From Rickettsiales bacterium (GTDB taxonomy: Bacteria; Pseudomonadota; Alphaproteobacteria; Rs-D84; CACZYB01), in the NCBI GenBank assembly GCA_031276335.1, contig JAISNH010000052.1, positions 1 through 5,706 of the forward strand: a stretch of 5,706 nt of DNA, read 5' to 3'. Position numbers and translations under genes: made by a program. Of this stretch, positions 1 through 4,660 are shown piece by piece; the first letter of the stretch is position 1, and every line of letters starts with the position of its first letter. The notes under the pieces were generated by a model. The model was not told the origin of the DNA and made no database searches. It saw nothing but the letters and a program-made list of their open reading frames with translations.

Positions 1-381
1 AACTGCCGTGAACAGCACTATGCTGGCGCCGACGGAGGGTCCGTAGAACCGGGAGCTTCTGGTGCCTCCGCTTGAATCGAAATCCATATAGTCGATTTCC
101 CAGCCGACGAATGTTTCCGCCCTTGCATAGCGGGTGCCGAACGACAGCGAGAAGGCGAGCCCGTCCAATTTTTCCCCGTCGTACGAAACGCCGGAGACTT
201 CCGCATCCTGCGCCAGCATGGCCGTTCCGACGGAAACGCCGAAATAGGGGGTGCTTTTCGCGACGCGGAATCTCAGCGGCGTAGCTTCGCGCAAATCCGC
301 ATCCACCGCGGTACCGGTTTCGGCATGGACGCCCGAAGCGAAAAGCGCGATCGCGGGCAATAATATCTTCAACATCTTCAT
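1..381 (-). CDS. Outer-membrane beta-barrel protein, N-terminal part
   Basis: The reading frame is open from an ATG at 379-381 to the window edge and gives 127 residues; the C-terminus lies outside. A strong Shine-Dalgarno GGAGG sits six bases before the ATG. Residues 1-20 form a clear Sec signal peptide: MKMLK, a hydrophobic core, then cleavage after GVHA. The mature part shows alternating hydrophobic/polar strands rich in Gly, Tyr and Phe (for example TPYFGVSVGTAML, LAFSLSFGTRYARAETFVGW and FYGPSVGASIVLF). This is the pattern of small eight-stranded barrels of the OmpA/opacity-porin type. Such proteins sit in the outer membrane and act as structural or adhesin-like porins; nothing visible gives a specific ligand. 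It is probably transcribed alone, since the next gene upstream (tuf) ends in a terminator. The barrel call is fairly sure from strand pattern and signal peptide; the family is inferred. Confidence 0.75.
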   Translation of the reverse strand, partial: MKMLKILLPAIALFASGVHAETGTAVDADLREATPLRFRVAKSTPYFGVSVGTAMLAQDAEVSGVSYDGEKLDGLAFSLSFGTRYARAETFVGWEIDYMDFDSSGGTRSSRFYGPSVGASIVLFTAV

Positions 382-440
382 TTTTTCCTCCAATTGAAAA
401 CTTGTAAGTATTTATTCCTAGATTCGGAACATAGCAATGA

Positions 441-450
441 ATCTATACCA
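441..450 (-). promoter_or_regulatory. Possible extended -10 for the barrel gene
   Basis: On the minus strand TGGTATAGAT fits an extended -10 (TGn followed by TATAGA), about 60 bases before the barrel start codon. No convincing -35 stands 17 bases upstream. An alternative is TTGCTA, 17 bases, TAAATA a little closer to the gene. This is a weak call made by eye. Confidence 0.25.
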
Positions 451-581
451 TCATTTCGAAAAAGTCCCCTTTATTCTCAACTATGCCGAAAATTTATTGC
501 AGAAGCGCGCTGCCAAGCCGAGTTTTTGAATAAAATTGGAAATATGGAATCGCAGCGCGGATCCTTGGCTGAAAACATAGG

Positions 582-611
582 AAAACCCGCGGAATATGCG
601 CGGGTTTTTTT
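582..611 (-). terminator. Rho-independent terminator of tuf (possibly bidirectional)
   Basis: A perfect 10-bp stem AAAACCCGCG / CGCGGGTTTT encloses a seven-base loop. It lies about 45 bases after the tuf stop codon. In the tuf direction the U run is only four bases and comes from the stem arm itself. On the plus strand the run is seven T residues, so the hairpin is actually better formed for plus-strand transcription. It separates tuf from the barrel gene. Confidence 0.8.
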
Positions 612-655
612 ATCAGCCTCGGAAAGCGCCAAAATAATCTGCTCTCGGAAGGCGT

Positions 656-1807
656 TTACGCATGTATCTTCGTGACGACGCCAGCGCCGACGGTACGGCC
701 GCCTTCGCGGATGGCGAAGCGGAGTCCTTCGGACATCGCGACCGGAGTAATCAGCTCGACCGTCATCTTCACGTCCGCGGGCAGCTCGATCGAGCCGGTG
801 ACGTCGGTTGTCCGGAAGTAGAACTGCGGACGATAGTTGGACAGGAACGCAGTGTGGCGCCCGCCCTCGTCCTTGGTGAGGATGTAGCACTCGCAGTCGA
901 ATTTCTTATGCGGCGTGATGGAGCCCGGCTTGGCCAGCACCTGGCCGCGCTCGACTTCTTCTTTCTTCGTGCCGCGGAGCAGCACGCCGATGTTGTCGCC
1001 GGCCTGGCCTTGGTCAAGCAGCTTCCTGAACATCTCCACGCCCGTGACGGTGGTTTTCTGGGTCGGCCTTATTCCGACGATTTCGATTTCATCGCCGACC
1101 TTCACGATTCCGCTTTCGACGCGTCCGGTGACGACGGTGCCGCGGCCGGAAATTGAGAACACGTCCTCGATAGGCATGAGGAAAGGCTTGTCAAGCGGGC
1201 GGACCGGCTCGGGGATGAACTCGTCGACGGCCTTCAGGAGCTCGCGGAGCGCCTTCTCGCCGATGTCCGGATTCTTGCCTTCGAGCGCGGCCAGAGCCGA
1301 ACCCTTGATAATGGGGGTCTTGTCGCCCGGGAATTCGTATTTGGTCAAAAGGTCGCGGATTTCCATCTCGACCAGGTCGATCATTTCGGGATCGTCGACC
1401 ATATCGACTTTGTTCATGAACACGACGATAGCCGGAACGCCGACCTGGCGGGCCAGAAGGATGTGCTCGCGGGTCTGCGGCATGGGGCCGTCGGCGGCCG
1501 ACACGACTAGTATGGCGCCGTCCATCTGAGCTGCGCCGGTGATCATGTTCTTCACATAGTCGGCATGCCCCGGGCAGTCGACATGGGCATAGTGGCGCTT
1601 GTCGGTTTCGTATTCGACATGGGCGGTGTTAATTGTGATTCCGCGGGCTTTTTCCTCGGGCGCGGCGTCGATCTGGTCATAGGCCTTGAACTCCTTGGAA
1701 TAATACTTGGTGATAGCGGCGGTCAGAGTGGTTTTGCCATGATCGACATGTCCGATTGTACCGACGTTCACGTGAGGCTTGCTTCTTACATATGTCTCTT
1801 TTGCCAT
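656..1807 (-). CDS. tuf: Elongation factor Tu with a 9-residue domain 3 deletion
   Basis: EF-Tu is the cytosolic GTPase that carries aminoacyl-tRNA to the ribosome. All nucleotide-binding motifs are present: GHVDHGKT (residues 19-26), RGITI (55-59, switch I), DCPGH (77-81, catalytic His), NKVD (132-135) and SAL (170-172). Domains 2 and 3 follow, ending [14 protein letters not shown]. The start is fixed by AAGGAG five bases before the ATG and by the family N-terminus. Length is 383 residues against the usual 393-397. By alignment from memory to E. coli EF-Tu, four residues are missing near residue 38, two are gained near 180, and nine are missing at the Asp345/Val346 junction, where VMPGDN is normally found. 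The frame is intact and all other signatures are kept, so this is not a decayed gene by sequence alone. Domain 3 also has an uncommon CEC pair (KFDCECYIL). The gene stands alone, without fusA or ribosomal-protein genes beside it, which suggests it may be one of two tuf copies. Confidence 0.97.
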   Translation of the reverse strand: MAKETYVRSKPHVNVGTIGHVDHGKTTLTAAITKYYSKEFKAYDQIDAAPEEKARGITINTAHVEYETDKRHYAHVDCPGHADYVKNMITGAAQMDGAILVVSAADGPMPQTREHILLARQVGVPAIVVFMNKVDMVDDPEMIDLVEMEIRDLLTKYEFPGDKTPIIKGSALAALEGKNPDIGEKALRELLKAVDEFIPEPVRPLDKPFLMPIEDVFSISGRGTVVTGRVESGIVKVGDEIEIVGIRPTQKTTVTGVEMFRKLLDQGQAGDNIGVLLRGTKKEEVERGQVLAKPGSITPHKKFDCECYILTKDEGGRHTAFLSNYRPQFYFRTTDVTGSIELPADVKMTVELITPVAMSEGLRFAIREGGRTVGAGVVTKIHA

Positions 1808-1813
1808 TTATAA

Positions 1814-1819
1814 CTCCTT
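1814..1819 (-). promoter_or_regulatory. Ribosome binding site of tuf
   Basis: AAGGAG lies five bases upstream of the tuf ATG and confirms the start that gives the canonical MAKE N-terminus. Confidence 0.85.
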
Positions 1820-1859
1820 GTGTTTGCATTACAATTCAGGTTTAGCCAAAGGATAACTT

Positions 1860-1876
1860 GAAAGGCGGAGCCTCTC
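1860..1876 (-). other. Hairpin in the tuf 5' leader
   Basis: On the transcript GAGAGGC pairs with GCCUUUC around a UCC loop, giving seven pairs including one G-U. It starts about 15 bases after the predicted transcription start and ends about 50 bases before the tuf ATG, so it does not cover the ribosome binding site. It may stabilise the 5' end; no function is shown. Confidence 0.4.
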
Positions 1877-1897
1877 GTCGTCAATCGCATGCGGGTG

Positions 1898-1926
1898 ATT
1901 CTATATGATGATTTTCCGAAATGCAA
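1898..1926 (-). promoter_or_regulatory. tuf promoter
   Basis: On the minus strand, -35 TTGCAT (1921-1926), a 17-bp spacer and -10 TAGAAT (1898-1903) match the sigma-70 consensus at 4/6 and 5/6. The predicted start is near 1891, giving a leader of about 84 bases. The discriminator after the -10 is CACCCGC, GC-rich as in stringently controlled promoters. It shows that tuf is transcribed on its own. Confidence 0.7.
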
Positions 1927-1980
1927 GCGTTTTCTCGGCGGGCGGGCGGCGCTCCGGGGGAGTCGATTCGCAAAAACCCC

Positions 1981-2009
1981 TTGCCAGAGGGAAAATGGTT
2001 GTGTATCAT
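1981..2009 (+). promoter_or_regulatory. Promoter of the tRNA-Gly pair
   Basis: -35 TTGCCA (1981-1986), a 17-bp spacer and -10 TATCAT (2004-2009) each match the sigma-70 consensus at 5/6. Transcription should start near 2016, about 44 bases before the first tRNA. The discriminator CGGACGG is GC-rich, as expected for a stable-RNA promoter under ppGpp control. Confidence 0.75.
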
Positions 2010-2015
2010 CGGACG

Positions 2016-2034
2016 GTATATTTGGAAAATATAC
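2016..2034 (+). repeat. Perfect inverted repeat at the tRNA transcription start
   Basis: GTATATTT and AAATATAC are perfect 8-bp inverted arms separated by GGA, starting at or next to the predicted +1. It could be a 5' leader hairpin removed during tRNA processing or a protein-binding dyad. Sequence alone does not decide. Confidence 0.45.
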
Positions 2035-2059
2035 GGATTTCGCAGTTCGAAATCGCTAC

Positions 2060-2133
2060 GCGGGTGTGGTTCAATGGCAGCACATCAGCTTCCCAAGCTG
2101 AGGACGGGGGTTCGATTCCCCTCACCCGCTCCA
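2060..2133 (+). tRNA. tRNA-Gly(CCC)
   Basis: A 74-base cloverleaf with encoded CCA. The acceptor stem GCGGGTG/CACCCGC is perfect. The anticodon stem TCAGC/GCTGA holds the loop TTCCCAA, giving anticodon CCC, which reads GGG. The T arm is GGGGG, TTCGATT, CCCCT with a terminal G-T pair. The D arm GTTC/GCAC has a T12-C23 mismatch where related glycine tRNAs have GTTC/GAAC. T33 and purine 37 are present. It is the first gene of a two-tRNA transcript divergent from tuf. Confidence 0.95.
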
Positions 2134-2186
2134 GGAATTTCCATCCGGAAAATCCGATTGCGGAATCTGCTGTTTTCCGATGTTGC

Positions 2187-2260
2187 GCAGGTGTAGCTCA
2201 ATGGTAGAGTTCCAGCCTTCCAAGCTGGCCGTGCGGGTCCGATTCCCGTCACCTGCTCCA
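2187..2260 (+). tRNA. tRNA-Gly(TCC) with C55 in the T-loop
   Basis: A 74-base cloverleaf with encoded CCA. The acceptor stem GCAGGTG/CACCTGC is perfect. The D arm GCTC/GAGT closes with a wobble, and the D-loop AATGGTA keeps the GG pair. The anticodon stem CCAGC/GCTGG holds CTTCCAA, giving anticodon TCC, which reads GGA and GGG. The T stem is GCGGG/CCCGT. The T-loop is TCCGATT instead of TTCGATT, so position 55, normally pseudouridine, is C. It lies 53 bases after tRNA-Gly(CCC), within the same predicted transcript. Confidence 0.94.
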
Positions 2261-2270
2261 AAAATCCGCC

Positions 2271-2295
2271 GCCCGTGGAAATTTGCTTTCCGGGC
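2271..2295 (+). other. Hairpin in the tRNA 3' trailer
   Basis: GCCC and GGAAA pair with TTTCC and GGGC, leaving a two-base GT bulge and a five-base loop. The nine-pair stem lies ten bases after the CCA end of tRNA-Gly(TCC) and before the terminator. It lacks a following U run, so it is not a terminator itself. It may mark the trailer for nuclease processing. Confidence 0.4.
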
Positions 2296-2303
2296 TTCCG
2301 ACG

Positions 2304-2335
2304 AAAAAGCCGCCCCAAGGGCGGCCTTTTCATTT
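2304..2335 (+). terminator. Bidirectional terminator between tRNA-Gly pair and periplasmic operon
   Basis: GCCGCCC/GGGCGGC forms a seven-pair GC stem around CAA. On the plus strand it is followed by CTTTTCATTTT and ends the tRNA transcript. On the minus strand five U residues follow directly, and it lies about 25 bases after the stop of the four-cysteine protein gene. It therefore serves both converging units. Confidence 0.85.
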
Positions 2336-2350
2336 TGCGTTCGGAGCGGG

Positions 2351-2683
2351 TTATTCCTGGGGTTCCGGATTCGGGCCGCCCTTTCCTTCGAACTTGCCCT
2401 TGCTGCCGCCTTTATGATCGGGGCGCTCCGGCATCTGGATTCCGCAGGTATCGAACGCCTTTTTCTGGCATTCGCGACTTGCTTCCATTGCGTCCTTGCT
2501 CGGCTTTTCGCCTTCCTTCATCTCCAGCTTCGGACAATCCTGCTGTTCTATGCAGGATTTCTGCTCGTCGGTCAGCTCCATGAATCCTCCACGCCCGCCG
2601 CGCGGCTTCTTATCCGCGCCGTCCTGGGCGCTGGCCGCGGCCGCGATTACGGCAAAGGCGGCCAAAATCAGATATTTTTTCAT
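2351..2683 (-). CDS. Small periplasmic four-cysteine protein, function unknown
   Basis: The 110-residue product is exported: MKKYLILAAFAVIAAAASA is a clean Sec signal peptide with cleavage after ASA (residue 19). The mature protein has a Gly/Arg/Lys-rich start (KKPRGGRGG), then LTDEQKSC. Four cysteines follow at 44, 50, 72 and 80 (spacing CX5C and CX7C), in two predicted helices joined by a charged linker, and would suit two disulfides in the periplasm. The tail is Gly/Lys/Pro-rich and looks disordered. The LTDEQ stretch recalls the LTxxQ motif of Spy/CpxP chaperones, but those lack these cysteines and the match is too short to name a family. The start codon overlaps the stop of the upstream gene in ATGA, with only a weak Shine-Dalgarno (CGAG), so translation is probably coupled. 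I do not recognise the gene. Confidence 0.85.
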   Translation of the reverse strand: MKKYLILAAFAVIAAAASAQDGADKKPRGGRGGFMELTDEQKSCIEQQDCPKLEMKEGEKPSKDAMEASRECQKKAFDTCGIQMPERPDHKGGSKGKFEGKGGPNPEPQE

Positions 2684-2958
2684 TTTATATCTCGTTGTTT
2701 GTTTATTTCTTTAGGCATTTCGTCGCGCGAAGCGTCGTCATGCGGCCCCCTGCGTTCCATTCCAGGCCTGCGCCCTTCACGGTCGTGTCCGCGCCCGCCG
2801 CGCATCCTTTCCCCGTCCTGCATCATCTCCGGATGCCCGTCACCGAATCCATAGCGGCGCGGCCTTTTGTGGCATCCGTCGAAAATTGCGATGGCCAATG
2901 CGGCTATGGAGACTCCCAATGCGATATAGCTTATCACGCTTGTCTTGTCTATCTTCAT
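2680..2958 (-). CDS. Small membrane-anchored Arg/Gly/Asp-rich protein, function unknown
   Basis: The 92-residue product starts MKIDKTSV, then has one hydrophobic segment at residues 8-26. The remainder (residues 30-92) is highly charged and low in complexity, with many Arg, Gly, Asp, Glu, His and Met residues (for example RMRGGRGHDREGRR), and is probably disordered. The segment could be a signal anchor; the single Cys29 follows it. Orientation is uncertain because the flank after the helix (HKRPRR) is more positive than the N-terminus, which would favour the tail in the cytoplasm. The start at 2958 is chosen because AAAGGA lies seven bases upstream and because the promoter at 3038-3066 would leave a longer version starting at 3066 without its start codon. 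It is the first gene of a two-gene operon and shares ATGA with the next gene. Function unknown; the rich His/Asp/Glu/Arg tail might bind metal or polyanions, but that is speculation. Confidence 0.78.
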   Translation of the reverse strand: MKIDKTSVISYIALGVSIAALAIAIFDGCHKRPRRYGFGDGHPEMMQDGERMRGGRGHDREGRRPGMERRGPHDDASRDEMPKEINKQRDIK

Positions 2959-3021
2959 GTTGGTTCCTTTCTTTTTGTTGGTCGTCCTGGAACTTGCGTC
3001 TGGCGGAGCTTTACCTCTGGT

Positions 3022-3036
3022 TTCCATTCCGTGGAA
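3022..3036 (-). repeat. Short dyad at the start of the periplasmic operon transcript
   Basis: TTCCA and TGGAA form a five-pair dyad around a five-base loop, overlapping the predicted transcription start near 3031. It could be an operator or chance; support is weak. Confidence 0.2.
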
Positions 3037-3037
3037 C

Positions 3038-3066
3038 ATCATACCACATCCCCTCCGGCTAAGCAA
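3038..3066 (-). promoter_or_regulatory. Promoter of the small membrane/periplasmic protein operon
   Basis: On the minus strand, -35 TTGCTT (3061-3066), a 17-bp spacer and -10 TATGAT (3038-3043) are preceded by TGG, an extended -10. The predicted start is near 3031, giving a leader of about 73 bases before the ATG at 2958. Confidence 0.7.
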
Positions 3067-3147
3067 CGAGTATCATGGAAATCCTCCCGGCCGGCCTCCG
3101 CTACGGACGCGGCATCCGGCATAAAAAGCCAGAAACGATATTCGGGC

Positions 3148-3176
3148 TTGCCTTTTCGTTTTTGATGTTATAGAAT
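3148..3176 (+). promoter_or_regulatory. Promoter of the 67-residue exported protein gene
   Basis: -35 TTGCCT (3148-3153), a 17-bp spacer and -10 TAGAAT (3171-3176) match consensus at 4/6 and 5/6. The predicted start is near 3183, leaving a leader of about 56 bases. The discriminator is AT-rich, unlike those of tuf and the tRNAs. Confidence 0.7.
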
Positions 3177-3183
3177 AATCACA

Positions 3184-3197
3184 ATCTCGCAAGAGAT
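3184..3197 (+). other. 5' leader hairpin with GCAA tetraloop
   Basis: ATCTC and GAGAT pair around GCAA, a GNRA tetraloop, at the very start of the predicted transcript. A hairpin here would protect the mRNA 5' end from decay. It does not overlap the ribosome binding site at 3227-3232. Confidence 0.45.
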
Positions 3198-3238
3198 GTG
3201 CAATTCCGACAAACAAAGTTAAAAACAAGGAATGAAAA

Positions 3239-3442
3239 ATGAAAAAGATACTATTTTTAAGCTTGGTGCTCCTCGCGGGCGTCATGTCTAAAAAGGGCCG
3301 TGCCGCGACATTCGACAAGGCCGACCCGGAAGTATGCGCCAAAGTGGCCGAAGCCGTCAGGGCTGGCGACGCAGAGGCGAAGGCTTTCGCAACGGCACTG
3401 CAGGACGAGGGCGTTTGCTCCGCCAAGCAGCTGGGCCTTTGA
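3239..3442 (+). CDS. Small exported two-cysteine protein, function unknown
   Basis: The 67-residue product has a short basic N-terminus (MKK) and a hydrophobic core at residues 4-16, then SKKGRAA, where signal peptidase could cut near residue 22 or 23. Positive residues just after the core are unusual for a signal peptide, so it might instead stay anchored. The mature part is about 45 residues with two cysteines (33 and 60) bracketing an Ala/Glu/Lys-rich helix (AKVAEAVRAGDAEAKAFATA). A single disulfide between the helix ends is plausible. AAGGAA six bases before the ATG supports the start. The gene has its own promoter and a strong terminator, so it is a monocistronic unit, divergent from the neighbouring exported-protein operon. 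I do not recognise a family. Confidence 0.8.
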   Translation: MKKILFLSLVLLAGVMSKKGRAATFDKADPEVCAKVAEAVRAGDAEAKAFATALQDEGVCSAKQLGL

Positions 3443-3459
3443 ACAACAACAAGCTCTCT

Positions 3460-3490
3460 AAAAAAGGACCCTCGCAAGAGGGTCTTTTTT
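3460..3490 (+). terminator. Strong bidirectional terminator
   Basis: GACCCTC/GAGGGTC is a perfect seven-pair stem with a GCAA loop, flanked by at least six A and six T residues. It ends the 67-residue protein gene on the plus strand. On the minus strand it lies about 20 bases past the acyltransferase stop and ends that operon. Confidence 0.93.
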
Positions 3491-3508
3491 CATGCCGCCG
3501 CGGACGGG

Positions 3509-4660
3509 CTATTTGCCGGCTAGCGCGCCTTGGAGCTTATAAAACCCTATCCCGCCCTTCAGCCGCTCCAGCATTATCGAAACGACTATGGAGACGGACA
3601 TCAGCGCCGCGAAAGCCGCGACCGGCGAGCCCAGCTCGTAGAACGCCTTCGGGAAATACGTCTCGTATATTATGTTGTGGAACAGGAATATGTTGAACGA
3701 ATGCCTGCCCGCGAACAGCATGGCGGACTTCAGCCAGCTTATCCCGGTAAAGTATCCGTTCAAGAAGTTTATTATGAAGAACGCGAGTATGCCGTCGATA
3801 TAGAACGACTTTATCGCGCCGTATCCGTACTGCCTCTGCCATACCAGCGCGCCTATGACCGCGATGTAGATGAAGAAGTGCAGCACCCTGCCGTCCGTCG
3901 AAAGCGATTCGTCGAAATCTTTCGTCCGCGCGAATACGTTGTTCTGCGCCAGCCACATGCCGAACACGAACGGGAACGCCCAGTTCGTGATGAACGGTAT
4001 GTTGATATAGGGTATCCTGCCTGTGTACTGCGCCGTGAATTGAAGGGCGAAGAACGCCGCGGGCACGACGAAGCTGGCGCGCCCAAGCCTGCGCATGGAA
4101 AACCGGAGGAGAGGGAACATCGCGTACATCACGAATATGACGCTGATGAACCACCATGCCTGGTTGTACGACGGCAGCCTGAATATGTTCTGCAGCCCCA
4201 GGAAGTTCAGGATCGCGGTCGAAACGACGGACTTGGCCCCGTACGCCTCGGCAAGCGTGCCGCCCGGGAAGAACAGGATGCCAGCGGTGACAAATATCGC
4301 CCATATCAGCCAGTAGTTCAGGTATATCTTGGCATAGCTTTTGCGCCAGAACGAAAACACGGGCAGGCTGTCGTGCTTCTGCCCCGACACGAACAGGCCG
4401 TATCCGGAAAGAAGTAAGAACATCGCCACGCACACCTTCATCACCACCGCGGCAAAGTACGCTAGGCGCACCCCGCCCCACAGAGTGGCCGTGCCCGCCG
4501 ACGGAGATAGGAAGAACAGGTGGTGCCACAAAAGGAAGAAGAGCGCGATTCCCTTCATGAAATTGGTGTCGTCCGGCGAAAAAATATTCCCGATGAATCC
4601 GGCCGCCTTGGCCGGCGCGGTTTTCGCCGCGGTTTTTTTAACAGTCTTGCTCACTCTCAT
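3509..4660 (-). CDS. Acyltransferase-3 family integral membrane protein
   Basis: The 383-residue product is a polytopic inner-membrane protein with about ten hydrophobic segments. Acyltransferase-3 proteins move acetyl or other acyl groups from a donor such as acetyl-CoA onto sugars of LPS, exopolysaccharide or other envelope glycans. The family signature is clear: NFMKGIALFFLLWHH (33-47, with the conserved His in the first membrane segment), FLLLSGYGLF (81-90), and the mid-protein WWFISVIFVMYAMFPLL. Substrate cannot be told from sequence. The N-terminal 20 residues are a Lys/Ala/Thr-rich low-complexity extension (KTVKKTAAKTAPAKAAG), cytoplasmic by charge and unusual for the family. The start is supported by AAGGGAG six bases upstream of the ATG. 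It overlaps the synthetase gene by ATGA and is the last gene of the operon, ahead of a strong terminator. Confidence 0.92.
   Translation of the reverse strand: MRVSKTVKKTAAKTAPAKAAGFIGNIFSPDDTNFMKGIALFFLLWHHLFFLSPSAGTATLWGGVRLAYFAAVVMKVCVAMFLLLSGYGLFVSGQKHDSLPVFSFWRKSYAKIYLNYWLIWAIFVTAGILFFPGGTLAEAYGAKSVVSTAILNFLGLQNIFRLPSYNQAWWFISVIFVMYAMFPLLRFSMRRLGRASFVVPAAFFALQFTAQYTGRIPYINIPFITNWAFPFVFGMWLAQNNVFARTKDFDESLSTDGRVLHFFIYIAVIGALVWQRQYGYGAIKSFYIDGILAFFIINFLNGYFTGISWLKSAMLFAGRHSFNIFLFHNIIYETYFPKAFYELGSPVAAFAALMSVSIVVSIMLERLKGGIGFYKLQGALAGK

Noticed and set aside
394..675. 93-codon plus-strand frame in the tuf-barrel intergenic region
   Set aside because: It runs through the terminator hairpin and into the 3' end of tuf, with no ribosome binding site and no protein-like composition.
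662..1529. Plus-strand open frames across tuf
   Set aside because: Antisense shadows of a highly conserved gene with strong codon bias; no start signals.
656..1807. tuf as a pseudogene
   Set aside because: The missing segment is in frame, all GTPase motifs are intact and promoter, ribosome binding site and terminator are present, so a functional gene is more likely.
2187..2260. Staphylococcal-type non-translational glycine tRNA
   Set aside because: The D-loop keeps the GG pair and only one T-loop base differs, whereas the known cell-wall glycine tRNAs have lost both. The idea is kept only as speculation.
2680..3066. 128-residue version of the membrane-anchored protein
   Set aside because: The extra 36 residues lack a ribosome binding site and the start codon would lie upstream of the predicted transcription start. 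The start at 2958 has a proper Shine-Dalgarno and puts the hydrophobic segment near the N-terminus.
3073..3477. 134-codon minus-strand frame
   Set aside because: It is antisense to the 67-residue gene and spans its terminator and promoter; no Shine-Dalgarno.
3530..4417. Long plus-strand open frame of 295 codons
   Set aside because: It lies wholly antisense to the acyltransferase gene, has highly charged low-information composition (Arg/Glu/Tyr/Val-rich) and no ribosome binding site. It is a by-product of codon use on the other strand.
3537..4529. Minus-strand open frame of 330 codons in another frame
   Set aside because: It overlaps the acyltransferase gene in a different frame, is Arg/His/Val-rich and matches no family. 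The acyltransferase frame has clear family motifs.
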